This document shows positions 28,024 to 37,037 of a stretch of 64,000 bases of DNA, piece by piece. The notes under the pieces were generated by a model that was given only the letters and a program-made list of their open reading frames with translations, made no database searches and had not been told where the DNA came from. The position numbers were made by a program, and so were the translations under genes. Each line of letters starts with the position of its first letter. Position 1 is the first letter of the stretch. The stretch comes from Pedobacter sp. B4-66 (lineage in GTDB: Bacteria > Bacteroidota > Bacteroidia > Sphingobacteriales > Sphingobacteriaceae), in assembly GCF_018492665.1 (NCBI RefSeq), contig NZ_JAFVME010000005.1, forward strand, positions 124,001-188,000. The letters run 5' to 3'.

Positions 28024-28854
28024 ATGGAGATGGCAAAAACGAAGCTACTGATTGTTACACACGAGATGTCGCCTTTCCTTGAACTCACAAAGATTTCAGA
28101 AATTACCCGTCAGTTACCTCAGGCAATGCAGGATAAAGGTTTTGAAATCCGTATTTTAATGCCAAGGTTTGGGAACATTAATGAAAGAAGGAACAGATTA
28201 CACGAGGTTATCCGTCTCTCAGGTATGAACATCATTATCGATGACAATGATAACCCGTTGATCATTAAGGTGGCCTCAATTCCGGCAGCAAGAATGCAGG
28301 TTTATTTCTTGGATAATGAAGATTATTTCCAACGCAAGTACGTATTTAGAGACAAGGAAGACAAGTTCTATGCTGATAATGACGAAAGAACTATTTTCTT
28401 CTGTAAAGGTGCACTTGAAACTGTTAAAAAATTAGGTTGGTCTCCGGATATCGTTCATTGCCATGGTTGGATGACTGCTTTAGTGCCTGCATACATTAAA
28501 ACTACTTATAAAAACGATCCTACTTTTAAAAATTCAAAAGTGGTATATTCAATTTATGAGGATTGTTTCTCTGAAACAATGAACACTGATTTGTATAAAA
28601 AAGCAGTTATGAACTCTATGACTGTTGAAGATACCAAAGCATTTGAAAAAGCTGATTGCAGCGCTTTGCATATTGGAGCCATAACTTACTCTGATGCAGT
28701 AGTGTTAGCTGATGAGAAAATAAATGCTGATGTGTTAAAATTTGTTAAAGATTCTAATAAGCCAACTTTAGCTTTTAATTTAACCGAAAATTTCGAGAAT
28801 TTCTATTCATTATATGAAGAGATTTCTGACGAAGAATTGGTTTCACTAGCATAA
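28024..28854 (+). CDS. Glycogen/starch synthase-like protein, N-terminal domain only
   Basis: A 276-residue protein; the start is ATG 28024 or 28030. It resembles the N-terminal GT5 domain of GlgA: LLIVTHEMSPFLELTKISEI, EIRILMPRFGNINERR, DNEDYFQRK and the WSPDIVHCHGWMTALVPAYI motif. Full GlgA has about 480 residues with a C-terminal donor-binding domain; that half is absent, so glycogen synthesis by this protein alone is doubtful. It is followed by a DUF4270 lipoprotein gene and glmS, an association I recall in other Bacteroidota. Confidence 0.85.
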   Translation: MEMAKTKLLIVTHEMSPFLELTKISEITRQLPQAMQDKGFEIRILMPRFGNINERRNRLHEVIRLSGMNIIIDDNDNPLIIKVASIPAARMQVYFLDNEDYFQRKYVFRDKEDKFYADNDERTIFFCKGALETVKKLGWSPDIVHCHGWMTALVPAYIKTTYKNDPTFKNSKVVYSIYEDCFSETMNTDLYKKAVMNSMTVEDTKAFEKADCSALHIGAITYSDAVVLADEKINADVLKFVKDSNKPTLAFNLTENFENFYSLYEEISDEELVSLA

Positions 28855-28872
28855 ACTCAGGTATTTTAAAAT

Positions 28873-30309
28873 ATGAAATTTATAAAACAAGACTTATTGA
28901 CCCTGTTAATAGGTCTTTTTCTTTTTGCATCTTGTAAAGATGCCAATACTATCGGTCTTACACCTGAAGGCGACTCTCCTATTAAAGGCGTTTTAGATAA
29001 CACCGTGCTTGTTGAGTCTAAAACTGTTCTTGATTCTCCAACTGCTTCAATTGGACTGGTTAGACATCCCCTGGGAAACATAACTGGCGATCCTATTTTT
29101 GGAAAAACTGACGCCAGCCTTTCGATGACAGTATCACTTCCTTCTAATAGCTATAGCTTTGGAGGAATTCCTGCAGTGGATTCGGCAATACTTGTTTTGC
29201 CTTACTCTACTCAATTTTACGGAGATACAACAACTACTGAATATACTTTTACCGTTAAACAACTTAAGGATGACCTTTCCGCACAAAAGGTCTTTTTAAG
29301 TAATAAAGTTTGGCCTGTGGAAGCTGATGCGGCTCCTGCTTTTACCACAAAGCTGAAACCAAAAACTCCTTTAAGAATTACTGACATAGTGAACGGAAAA
29401 CCGGATACACTTAAAGTTGTTGTTCCTCAATTAAGAATAAAACTTAGCAATGCGTTTATTCAGTCTAAAATTGTAAACTTAGACTCGGCATTGAGATCTA
29501 CCAATCTTAAATTTGCTGCTCAATTTAAAGGCTTACAGGTAACTGCTAAGGCAAATGGACCTGGTGGTGTAATGTTTGTTAATTTTGGTGGTACTGATTC
29601 TAAAATTGAGATCTACTACAAAAAACAAGTTGGCACAAGTGTTATTGAAAAAGATACTGTAGCTGTTAGTTTCCCAATCTCATCAGGTTCAGGCCCAATT
29701 GCAGCATACGTTAAACATGATTATGATGGCACTGCGATTAAGGAACAACTAGATGTTCCAAGCCCAGCAACTCCTTATAAAGTTACTTACCTACAGGCAC
29801 TTTCAGGAGTAAGAAATAAAATTGCTTTCCCTGATCTAAAAGCTTTTGTAGAAAAAGTAAAAGCTGGTAATCCAAATGCTCGTGTGGTTATTAACAGAGC
29901 TGAATTGGTTGTTAATCTTAGCAATGGAACAGACGTATCTCCATGGAATCCTGCACAAAGATTGTCGCTTTACAGACTTGACATCGCCGGACAAAGAGTG
30001 AATTTAATAGATAACACTGCGCCTACTCAAACCAGTTCAAATCCATCTTATGCTGGATCAGAAGCTGCATTTGGTGGCTTTTACGACACTGTAAATAAAA
30101 GATATATATTCACTGTAACTGCTTATCTACAATCTTTGATTGATGAGAAGACTAAAGATTATGGCACTTATCTTTCACCAAGCTCACTTACAGAATATAA
30201 TATTTTCCCTTCATTAACCTCTGGAGCACGCTCAGTCATTAACACAGCGACTCCTGGCACTAATGAAAAAGGCCTTAAGTTAAACATCTATTATACTAGA
30301 GTTGATTAA
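28873..30309 (+). CDS. DUF4270 domain lipoprotein
   Basis: A 478-residue envelope lipoprotein. MKFIKQDLLTLLIGLFLFAS plus Cys forms the lipobox. The mature protein is beta-rich; features of DUF4270 are a Cys-proximal DANTIGL, then VRHPLGNITGDPIFGKTDAS, and a late INRAELVVNL. Such proteins are Bacteroidota-specific and of unknown function. It begins 18 bases after the GlgA-like gene and ends before a strong terminator. Confidence 0.85.
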   Translation: MKFIKQDLLTLLIGLFLFASCKDANTIGLTPEGDSPIKGVLDNTVLVESKTVLDSPTASIGLVRHPLGNITGDPIFGKTDASLSMTVSLPSNSYSFGGIPAVDSAILVLPYSTQFYGDTTTTEYTFTVKQLKDDLSAQKVFLSNKVWPVEADAAPAFTTKLKPKTPLRITDIVNGKPDTLKVVVPQLRIKLSNAFIQSKIVNLDSALRSTNLKFAAQFKGLQVTAKANGPGGVMFVNFGGTDSKIEIYYKKQVGTSVIEKDTVAVSFPISSGSGPIAAYVKHDYDGTAIKEQLDVPSPATPYKVTYLQALSGVRNKIAFPDLKAFVEKVKAGNPNARVVINRAELVVNLSNGTDVSPWNPAQRLSLYRLDIAGQRVNLIDNTAPTQTSSNPSYAGSEAAFGGFYDTVNKRYIFTVTAYLQSLIDEKTKDYGTYLSPSSLTEYNIFPSLTSGARSVINTATPGTNEKGLKLNIYYTRVD

Positions 30310-30339
30310 CTAAATTAATTTAACACACTATTGCGTTTA

Positions 30340-30370
30340 TATCCTCCGAGATTATTAATTTCGGAGGATA
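30340..30370 (+). terminator. Terminator after the DUF4270 gene
   Basis: Ten-base stem tatcctccga/tcggaggata with an 11-base loop, followed by cttttttt. It separates the lipoprotein gene from glmS. Confidence 0.88.
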
Positions 30371-30391
30371 CTTTTTTTAAACCCATTTAGT

Positions 30392-32230
30392 ATGTGCGGA
30401 ATAGTTGGTTATATTGGCCACAGAGAAGCTTGGCCAATCGTTATTAAAGGACTAAAAAGATTAGAATACCGTGGGTACGACAGTGCCGGTATTGCACTTA
30501 TTTCTGACACGAAATTAAACATCTACAAGAAGGCGGGCAAGGTAACGGAATTAGAAAATTTTGCCACAGGCAAAGACCTTTCGGGAACTGTCGGCATTGG
30601 CCACACCAGATGGGCAACCCACGGCGCCCCATCCGATAGAAATTCCCATCCACATACTTCTAATAATGGCAAGCTTACCATAATCCACAATGGAATTATC
30701 GAGAACTATGCCACGCTTAAAGAAGAGCTAAAAACAAGAGGACACGAGTTTAAAAGTGATACTGACACTGAAGTTTTGGTTCACTTAATTGAAGAAATTT
30801 ATAAAAATGAAAAGGTAGATCTACTTGAGGCAGTTAGGTTAGCCTTGCGTGAGGTTAATGGCGCTTATGCTATTGTTCTAATGGACGAAGAACATCCTGA
30901 CCAATTAATAGCAGCAAGAAAAGGTAGTCCAATGGTTATTGGTGTTGGAGACGGGGAGTATTTTATCGCCTCTGATGCTACTCCCATCGTTGAGTACACT
31001 AAAAACGTAATCTATTTAAACGACAACGAAATTGCTTTTATCAAACGGGATGAGCTATTAATTAAACGATTGGATAATGTTGTTCAAACCCCTTACGTGC
31101 AAGCGCTAGAACTTAAACTCGAAATGCTTGAAAAAGGTGGATATGAGCATTTCATGCTAAAAGAAATCTTTGAGCAATCACGCTCTATAAGAGATTGTAT
31201 GCGTGGGCGTATTTACCCGAATGAGGGTAAAGTACAATTAGGAGGAATAAAAGAATACGCCGACAAGCTAAAAAATATTGATCGGATTATCATTGTTGCC
31301 TGCGGCACTTCCTGGCATGCAGGCTTAGTAGGAGAATATCTAATTGAGGAATATGCAAGAATTCCTGTAGAAGTTGAATATGCCTCTGAGTTTAGGTACA
31401 GAAATCCCATTATTACTGAAAAAGATATTGTAATCGCTATTTCTCAATCGGGCGAAACCGCCGATACAATGGCAGCTATTGAGATGGCAAAAGAAAAAGG
31501 GGCTACCATTTTTGGTGTATGTAATGTTGTTGGCGCTTCTATACCGAGGCTTACGGATGCTGGCGTTTATACGCATGCAGGCCCTGAAATTGGCGTTGCC
31601 TCAACAAAAGCCTTCACCGCTCAGGTTACTGTGCTTACTCTGATGGCCTTTTACATGGCTCAGCAAAAAGGCACCATCACGAATTCTAAATTAATTGAAT
31701 TACTTACTGAGTTAGATTGTATTCCTGAAAAAATACAAATAGCGCTTGAATCCAATGAACTCATAAAAGAAATTGCCCAGAAATTTAAAGATTCAAGAAA
31801 TTGCTTATTCCTTGGTAGAGGAAGCGGCTTTCCTGTGGCGCTAGAAGGAGCTTTAAAGCTCAAGGAGATCTCTTATATACATGCAGAAGGATATCCGGCC
31901 GCTGAGATGAAACACGGGCCTATAGCCTTAATTGACGAAGAAATGCCTGTAGTTGTTATTGCTACTAAAAACTCCTCTTATGAAAAAGTAATTAGCAACA
32001 TTCAGGAAGTAAAAGCCAGAAAAGGGATTGTTTTGGCAATTGTTACTGAGGGAGATATTGAAGTTAGAAAGATGGCAGACTATTGCATAGAGATTCCTGA
32101 TGCCAGTGAAGCATTTTTACCATTGCTGGCTACTATACCACTTCAATTACTGTCCTATCACATAGCAGTTTTGAGAGGTTGCAATGTTGATCAGCCAAGG
32201 AACCTGGCCAAATCAGTTACTGTAGAATAA
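30392..32230 (+). CDS. glmS: Glucosamine-fructose-6-phosphate aminotransferase
   Basis: A 612-residue GlmS, the first enzyme of UDP-GlcNAc synthesis. Class II glutaminase domain with nucleophile Cys2 (MCGIVGYIG), GHTRWATHG and the HNGIIENY segment, then two SIS domains (GTSWHAG, SQSGETADT, STKAFTAQV, GRGSGFPVALEGALKLKEIS). The C-terminus PRNLAKSVTVE is the conserved isomerase end. No glmS ribozyme is visible upstream. Its start is 21 bases after the terminator hairpin. Confidence 0.98.
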   Translation: MCGIVGYIGHREAWPIVIKGLKRLEYRGYDSAGIALISDTKLNIYKKAGKVTELENFATGKDLSGTVGIGHTRWATHGAPSDRNSHPHTSNNGKLTIIHNGIIENYATLKEELKTRGHEFKSDTDTEVLVHLIEEIYKNEKVDLLEAVRLALREVNGAYAIVLMDEEHPDQLIAARKGSPMVIGVGDGEYFIASDATPIVEYTKNVIYLNDNEIAFIKRDELLIKRLDNVVQTPYVQALELKLEMLEKGGYEHFMLKEIFEQSRSIRDCMRGRIYPNEGKVQLGGIKEYADKLKNIDRIIIVACGTSWHAGLVGEYLIEEYARIPVEVEYASEFRYRNPIITEKDIVIAISQSGETADTMAAIEMAKEKGATIFGVCNVVGASIPRLTDAGVYTHAGPEIGVASTKAFTAQVTVLTLMAFYMAQQKGTITNSKLIELLTELDCIPEKIQIALESNELIKEIAQKFKDSRNCLFLGRGSGFPVALEGALKLKEISYIHAEGYPAAEMKHGPIALIDEEMPVVVIATKNSSYEKVISNIQEVKARKGIVLAIVTEGDIEVRKMADYCIEIPDASEAFLPLLATIPLQLLSYHIAVLRGCNVDQPRNLAKSVTVE

Positions 32231-32250
32231 ACGAGAGCATCTGAGATAAA

Positions 32251-32282
32251 AATGGCTGCCTTATTAAGTTGAGGCAGCCATT
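32251..32282 (+). terminator. Terminator of glmS
   Basis: Ten-base stem aatggctgcc/ggcagccatt with a 12-base loop and a T-run. Also placed to end the convergent ssb transcript. Confidence 0.88.
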
Positions 32283-32295
32283 TTTTATATCCGGT

Positions 32296-32724
32296 TTAGA
32301 AAGGTAGATCGCCTGAAGCATCAGTAGGATCTATATAATCCGTTTCGCTTTTTGGTGTACTATTTTCTCCCGTGGCAGGTGTTTGTTCAAAATCACTTTT
32401 TCTGCCCAGAATAGTAAAATTCTCTGCAACCACCTCGGTAACATACTTTTTCACTCTCTCTTTGTCTTCGAATGAACGGGTACGGAGCTTACCTTCAATG
32501 TAAACAAGCTTACCCTTTTGCAAATACTTTGAGGCTACTTCTGCTAAACCTCTCCACAAAACAATGTTATGCCATTCTGTTTGCTCTATTCGTTTGCCAT
32601 CTTTGTTATACGTTTCTGATGTTGCCAATGGGAAACTAGCTACTGTTACACCACCATCTAAATGTCTGACTTCAGGATCTTTTCCTAAATGTCCTACTAA
32701 AATAACTTTGTTAATACCTGACAT
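32296..32724 (-). CDS. ssb: Single-stranded DNA-binding protein
   Basis: A 142-residue SSB. The OB fold starts NKVILVGHLGKDPEVRHLDG and includes EWHNIVLWRGLAEVASKYLQ and KLVYIEGKLRTRSF. A flexible linker ends in the acidic tail DASGDLPF, the docking peptide for repair and replication proteins. It lies 14 bases after mutY. Confidence 0.96.
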   Translation of the reverse strand: MSGINKVILVGHLGKDPEVRHLDGGVTVASFPLATSETYNKDGKRIEQTEWHNIVLWRGLAEVASKYLQKGKLVYIEGKLRTRSFEDKERVKKYVTEVVAENFTILGRKSDFEQTPATGENSTPKSETDYIDPTDASGDLPF

Positions 32725-32738
32725 GAATTCTGAATTTA

Positions 32739-33788
32739 CTAATTAACTGAATAAGAGCTTATAAAATTTGTGATCACTTTAGGTTGCGGCAATTCGTCGA
32801 ACTCCTGTAATGAAACCCATTTTATTTCTGCATTCTGATTAAAGTTAATGATATAATTATCTAAAGCAAAAAATTGAACATATATAGTTTGGTGGGTTAA
32901 TAAATGTTTTTTCTGCTCTAAAGGAGTGATTGTACAGGTATCGCCAAAACCATCCTTTAACTTATCCAGGAATTGTCCATGTACCTCAGTATAATTATCT
33001 TCAGTTTCTATCAAAGGGAAATCATACAATTCCTGCCAGATATCTCCCGGATTCCTTTTATTAACTAAGATTTCATCACCATTGATACACACCAAATAAT
33101 TAAAATAACGGGTGCGTTTTTTAAGTTTCTTCTCTTTAACAGGAAGTACATTCACAAGTTCATTTTTTCTGGCAAAACAATCAGATTGAATAGGGCAGGA
33201 TTCACAGAAAGGAGATTTAGGTTTACATTGTAAAGCTCCAAACTCCATAATTGCCTGATTATATACAGAAGGCTCCTGGCCGACTATTAGTTTTTGGGCC
33301 AGTTCTATAAATTGCTTTTTACCTGAAGTAGTATTTATTGGTGTATCTATTCCAAAATATCTAGACAATACCCGAAAAACATTTCCATCAAGAACAGGTT
33401 TCATCTCATTGGAAGAAAAAGATGATATTGCAGCAGCAGTATAGTCGCCTATCCCCTTTAAACGGATAAGATCGTCGTATTTAGTGGGAAACTTTCCCCC
33501 ATAAACTTCCTGAATTTGCCTTGCAGTATAAAGCATATTTCTTCCTCTCGAATAATACCCTAAACCTTGCCAAAGCTTTAAAATTTGGGTTTCAGATGCT
33601 GCAGCAAAAGCGGTAATTGTTGGATAATTTTCTAAAAATCTATTGAAATAAGGCAGCCCCTGCTCTACCCGTGTTTGTTGAAGAATGATTTCGGACAACC
33701 AGATAACGTAAGCATCCGTTGTACCCCGCCATGGCAGATCTCTTTTATTATTTAAATACCATTTTACTATTTCCGTTTGAAAAATCAT
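32739..33788 (-). CDS. mutY: A/G-specific adenine glycosylase
   Basis: A 349-residue MutY that removes adenine opposite 8-oxoguanine. Helix-hairpin-helix LKGIGDYTAAAISSF with the catalytic Asp (PVLDGNVFRVL), the [4Fe-4S] cluster C-x6-C-x2-C-x5-C in CKPKSPFCESCPIQSDC (about residue 195), and a C-terminal NUDIX-like 8-oxoG recognition domain. Start ATG at 33788. Probably co-transcribed with ssb. Confidence 0.96.
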   Translation of the reverse strand: MIFQTEIVKWYLNNKRDLPWRGTTDAYVIWLSEIILQQTRVEQGLPYFNRFLENYPTITAFAAASETQILKLWQGLGYYSRGRNMLYTARQIQEVYGGKFPTKYDDLIRLKGIGDYTAAAISSFSSNEMKPVLDGNVFRVLSRYFGIDTPINTTSGKKQFIELAQKLIVGQEPSVYNQAIMEFGALQCKPKSPFCESCPIQSDCFARKNELVNVLPVKEKKLKKRTRYFNYLVCINGDEILVNKRNPGDIWQELYDFPLIETEDNYTEVHGQFLDKLKDGFGDTCTITPLEQKKHLLTHQTIYVQFFALDNYIINFNQNAEIKWVSLQEFDELPQPKVITNFISSYSVN

Positions 33789-33874
33789 AAGGACAAAAAT
33801 ACAGCGTTATTAATTTGTTTTCGGCAAAACTTGCAATTCTCTGATACAATGTGAAACAAATAAATCATCTTTTA

Positions 33875-33906
33875 TTTTCCTATCTCATTAAAAAGCAATA
33901 CTTTTG
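33875..33906 (+). promoter_or_regulatory. Predicted promoter of the HU gene
   Basis: TTTT (33875-33878), 20 bases, then TACTTTTG (33899-33906), a perfect -7 box. The HU start is 53 bases downstream. Confidence 0.55.
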
Positions 33907-33959
33907 CAACCCCAAATCACGTATAAAGTATATAATACACTATAAATAAATAATAGAAT

Positions 33960-34262
33960 ATGACTAAGGCAGATATTATTTCAGAAATATCAACAAAAAC
34001 AGGAATTGAAAAGGTAGATGTACAAGAAACCGTTGAGGCATTTTTCAAAGTGATCAAGAACAGTATGATCGGAGGAGAGAATGTATATGTTAGAGGTTTT
34101 GGTAGTTTTGTTGTAAAAAAGAGAGCGCAAAAAACTGCGAGAAATATTTCTAAAAACACTGCAATTATTATCCCAGAGCACTTTGTTCCAAGTTTTAAAC
34201 CAGCAAAAGTTTTTGTTGATAAAGTAAAGAACAATTCAAAAAAAGTAAGCGTAGAAGCTTAA
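33960..34262 (+). CDS. HU-family DNA-binding protein
   Basis: A 100-residue nucleoid protein of the HU/IHF fold. MTKADIISEISTKTGIEKVD helices, the VYVRGFGSFVVKKR strand pair and the DNA-intercalating arm region (RNISKNTAIIIPEHFVPSFKP) are recognisable; the usual Pro of the arm tip is replaced by AI. It bends DNA non-specifically. It starts an apparent unit with the TPR protein, the tiny basic protein and RNase E/G. Confidence 0.93.
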   Translation: MTKADIISEISTKTGIEKVDVQETVEAFFKVIKNSMIGGENVYVRGFGSFVVKKRAQKTARNISKNTAIIIPEHFVPSFKPAKVFVDKVKNNSKKVSVEA

Positions 34263-34269
34263 TCAACTT

Positions 34270-35136
34270 ATGCTAAACAATATCCGTTCAAAACAAATTA
34301 TCATAATTGGAGCAATAGTATTGCTTGGAGCATTTTTGTTTACAAGGGATATTAAAGGTTTAGTTAAGCCAAAAGAGCAAACGAGCAATGTTCCTGCTGC
34401 AGGGCCAATGGCTTCAGAGGCTCCTCAACCAATCAGTTTGGAAGAAGTTTCGGCTTCTGGGAAAACTCTGATCAGCCCTAACTTTGCTGCTGAAATCACT
34501 TCACTTGAGAATGCATTTAAAGCTGCTGCTGATAAAGATAAAATCGCGTCGGCAAAAGTACTTGCTCAAAAGTGGGATGATGTTGAACAAAGCGCACCAA
34601 GTGCTTTATACCTTGAGATTATAGCCAATCAAGAGAAAACATTAAACAGTTGGTTAGTTACCGGAGACCGCTTCTTAAAAGCGTTTGATAGCTCTAGAGA
34701 CAGTTTATTACAACCTGCATTATTACAGAGAGCAAATGCTGCTTATACTAATGCAATGAGTATTGACTCGACAAGCAACGACGCAAAGACAGGTTTAGGT
34801 ATCACAATTGTTGATGGATTGGGAATGCCGATGAAAGGTATTGCGTTATTAATGGATGTGGTAAAAAAGGACCCAAAGAATTTGAAAGCGAATATGAGTT
34901 TAGGTACATTTGCAATCAAATCTGGTCAGTTTGATAAAGCCATCACCAGATTTAACAACATTATCGCCATTAAGCCTTCTCCAGATGCTTACTTCTATTT
35001 AGCTACAGCTTATGAAAGCCTCGGCAAAAATACAGATGCAATTGATGCTTATTTGAAGAGTAAAAAGCTAGCTGCAAATCCTAAGTTATCTAAATTTATT
35101 GATGACAAAGTATTGGAGCTAAAGAGTAAAAATTAA
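34270..35136 (+). CDS. Tetratricopeptide-repeat membrane protein
   Basis: A 288-residue protein with an N-terminal membrane anchor (IIIIGAIVLLGAFLFT, about 10-26) after a short basic cytoplasmic segment, an Ala/Pro linker and at least two C-terminal TPR units (LKANMSLGTFAIKSGQFDKA, DAYFYLATAYESLGKNTDAI). TPRs mediate protein contacts; the partner is unknown. It lies 7 bases after the HU gene and 35 bases before the bS22-like gene. Confidence 0.85.
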   Translation: MLNNIRSKQIIIIGAIVLLGAFLFTRDIKGLVKPKEQTSNVPAAGPMASEAPQPISLEEVSASGKTLISPNFAAEITSLENAFKAAADKDKIASAKVLAQKWDDVEQSAPSALYLEIIANQEKTLNSWLVTGDRFLKAFDSSRDSLLQPALLQRANAAYTNAMSIDSTSNDAKTGLGITIVDGLGMPMKGIALLMDVVKKDPKNLKANMSLGTFAIKSGQFDKAITRFNNIIAIKPSPDAYFYLATAYESLGKNTDAIDAYLKSKKLAANPKLSKFIDDKVLELKSKN

Positions 35137-35171
35137 TAAACAGATTTAAAAAATATTTAAAATTCAAGACT

Positions 35172-35261
35172 ATGCCAAGCGGTAAAAAAAGAAAAAGACA
35201 TAAAATGGCTACCCACAAACGCAAAAAACGTTTAAGAAAAAACAGACATAAGAAAAAATAA
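35172..35261 (+). CDS. 29-residue basic protein, bS22/mS38 (COX24/AURKAIP1)-like
   Basis: ATG at 35172 to TAA at 35261 encodes 29 residues of which about 19 are Lys/Arg/His: MPSGKKRKRHKMATHKRKKR then LRKNRHKKK. The spacing KRxKMxxHKxKKxLRKxR resembles mycobacterial bS22 and mitochondrial mS38 (COX24 family), small proteins threaded into the 30S decoding region. It lies between a TPR-protein gene and RNase E/G, and is followed by a terminator. Ribosomal assignment is inference; too short for standard gene finders. Confidence 0.7.
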   Translation: MPSGKKRKRHKMATHKRKKRLRKNRHKKK

Positions 35262-35283
35262 TTTTTCTTATTGATTTGCACAG

Positions 35284-35317
35284 AAATAAGGCTACGATGA
35301 GATCCTAGCCTTATTTT
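35284..35317 (+). terminator. Terminator after the 29-residue gene
   Basis: Eleven-base stem aaataaggcta/tagccttattt with an 11-base loop, then T-run. It ends the HU-TPR-bS22-like unit before RNase E/G. Confidence 0.85.
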
Positions 35318-35386
35318 TCGTTGCAAATGTTTTTTTTATTTGTCCATGTGTTAATAAGGCATTTATTGCCTTAAAATCTGTAGCTT

Positions 35387-36937
35387 TTGGTAAAAGAATT
35401 AATTATAGATTCCTCTCCACTGGGAGTAACCATAGCTTTAGTTGAAGACAAACAACTTGTAGAACTTCATAAAGAACAGATCAACAACAACTACGCCGTT
35501 GGCGACATTTATTTAGGCCGCATTAAAAAAATTATGCCGGGTCTAAATGCTGCGTTCGTAGATGTTGGTTATGAAAAAGATGCATTCTTGCATTATTTTG
35601 ATCTCGGTCCTCAAGTTCAATCTTTAATTAAGCTAACTAAAATCAAGCGTAACGGCTCTGTTAATGGCACTCTACTGGATAATTTCAAGCTAGAAGGAGA
35701 CATTAACAAAGCAGGCAAAATATCAGAAGTAGTAAGCAAGAATCTTGTTTTACCTGTTCAGATAGCAAAAGAGCCAATTTCAACCAAAGGTCCTCGTTTA
35801 AGTTCAGACCTTTCAATAGCCGGCAGATATATTGTATTAGTTCCTTTCTCTAATGTAATTTCTATTTCCAAAAAGATTAAAAGCAATACCGAACGTAATC
35901 GTTTAAAAAAGATTATTGAAAGTATTAAGCCTAAAAATTTTGGAGTAATTATCAGAACCGTTTCAGAAGGTAAAGGTGTTGCAGAACTCCAGAAAGATCT
36001 TCTAGATTCTGTAGCTAAATGGGAAAGCTTCATTAAAAAGCTTCCTGATGCAGAACCATCTAAACGGGTTTGGGGAGAAATGGATCGTACATCAACATTA
36101 ATCCGTGATATTTTAAGCACTGATTTTACTAATGTTTATGTAAGCGATAATAACCTGTTTGAAGACATTCGTTCTTATGTTCATGAAATCTCTCCAGAAA
36201 TGGAAAAGATTGTAAAATTATACAAACATAAGGAGCCTATTTTTGAGCATTTCGGTATTGAAAAACAAATTAAGAACTCTTTCGGTAAAACTGTAAACTT
36301 AGCAGGAGGAGCTTACCTTGTAGTTGAACATACTGAAGCTCTTCATGTGGTTGATGTAAACAGCGGGAACAGAACTGCGAGCAAAGAAAATCAGGAAGAC
36401 AATGCTTTACAGGTTAATAAAGAAGCCGCTAAAGAAATTGCCCGCCAACTTCGTTTAAGGGATATGGGTGGTATTGTAGTAATCGATTTTATCGACATGC
36501 ACAAACCTACCAACCGTAAAATGTTGTTCGATTATCTGAAGGATCTGATGTTGCTGGATCGTGCCAAGCACACCATATTGCCTCCAAGTAAGTTTGGCCT
36601 TGTTCAAATTACACGCCAGCGTGTAAGACCAGAAATGAACATTGTAACCAGTGAGAAATGCCCTACCTGCGACGGTACGGGGGAAATTAAGGCCAGTATT
36701 GTTTTAATGGATGACATTGAAAATAACCTGACCTATATTTTGCAGGAGCAAAACGAAAAAAATATTACGCTTTGTGTACACCCGTATATTGAAGCTTTCA
36801 TTAAAAAGGGTTTTATCTCTTTACAGTGGAAATGGTTTTTTAAATTCGGACAACGAATCAAAATCAGAGCAGTCTCATCTTATAATTTGACTGAGTTTCA
36901 CTTTCTTTCTTCAAAAGACGAAGAAATTAAATTGTAA
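35387..36937 (+). CDS. rng: Ribonuclease E/G family endoribonuclease
   Basis: A 516-residue RNase G-type protein; the start is TTG at 35387 (MVKELIIDSS), no ATG fits. The S1-like segment (GDIYLGRIKKIMPGLNAAFV, about 40-60) is followed by the RNase H-like catalytic part with VDVNSG and DFIDM acidic residues and the Zn-link CPTCDGTG (about 424). It processes rRNA and decays mRNA. RNase E-type C-terminal scaffold is absent, hence Rng rather than Rne. Confidence 0.93.
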   Translation: MVKELIIDSSPLGVTIALVEDKQLVELHKEQINNNYAVGDIYLGRIKKIMPGLNAAFVDVGYEKDAFLHYFDLGPQVQSLIKLTKIKRNGSVNGTLLDNFKLEGDINKAGKISEVVSKNLVLPVQIAKEPISTKGPRLSSDLSIAGRYIVLVPFSNVISISKKIKSNTERNRLKKIIESIKPKNFGVIIRTVSEGKGVAELQKDLLDSVAKWESFIKKLPDAEPSKRVWGEMDRTSTLIRDILSTDFTNVYVSDNNLFEDIRSYVHEISPEMEKIVKLYKHKEPIFEHFGIEKQIKNSFGKTVNLAGGAYLVVEHTEALHVVDVNSGNRTASKENQEDNALQVNKEAAKEIARQLRLRDMGGIVVIDFIDMHKPTNRKMLFDYLKDLMLLDRAKHTILPPSKFGLVQITRQRVRPEMNIVTSEKCPTCDGTGEIKASIVLMDDIENNLTYILQEQNEKNITLCVHPYIEAFIKKGFISLQWKWFFKFGQRIKIRAVSSYNLTEFHFLSSKDEEIKL

Positions 36938-36951
36938 GTTTTAACTTAATT

Positions 36952-36994
36952 AACAAACAGGCCCGATTTCTATGAAATTGGGCCTGTTTGTTTT
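36952..36994 (+). terminator. Terminator of the RNase E/G gene
   Basis: Long stem aacaaacaggcccgattt paired with aaattgggcctgtttgtt around a 5-base loop (one mismatch/wobble), followed by tttaat. Confidence 0.9.
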
Positions 36995-37037
36995 AATAGA
37001 ATTAAGCATAAATTCGTAGAATTAAATCGTAATCAAA

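Noticed and set aside
30371..30391. glmS ribozyme upstream of glmS
   Set aside because: The space between the terminator and the ATG is about 20 bases, far too short for the ribozyme core, and none of its conserved sequence is present.
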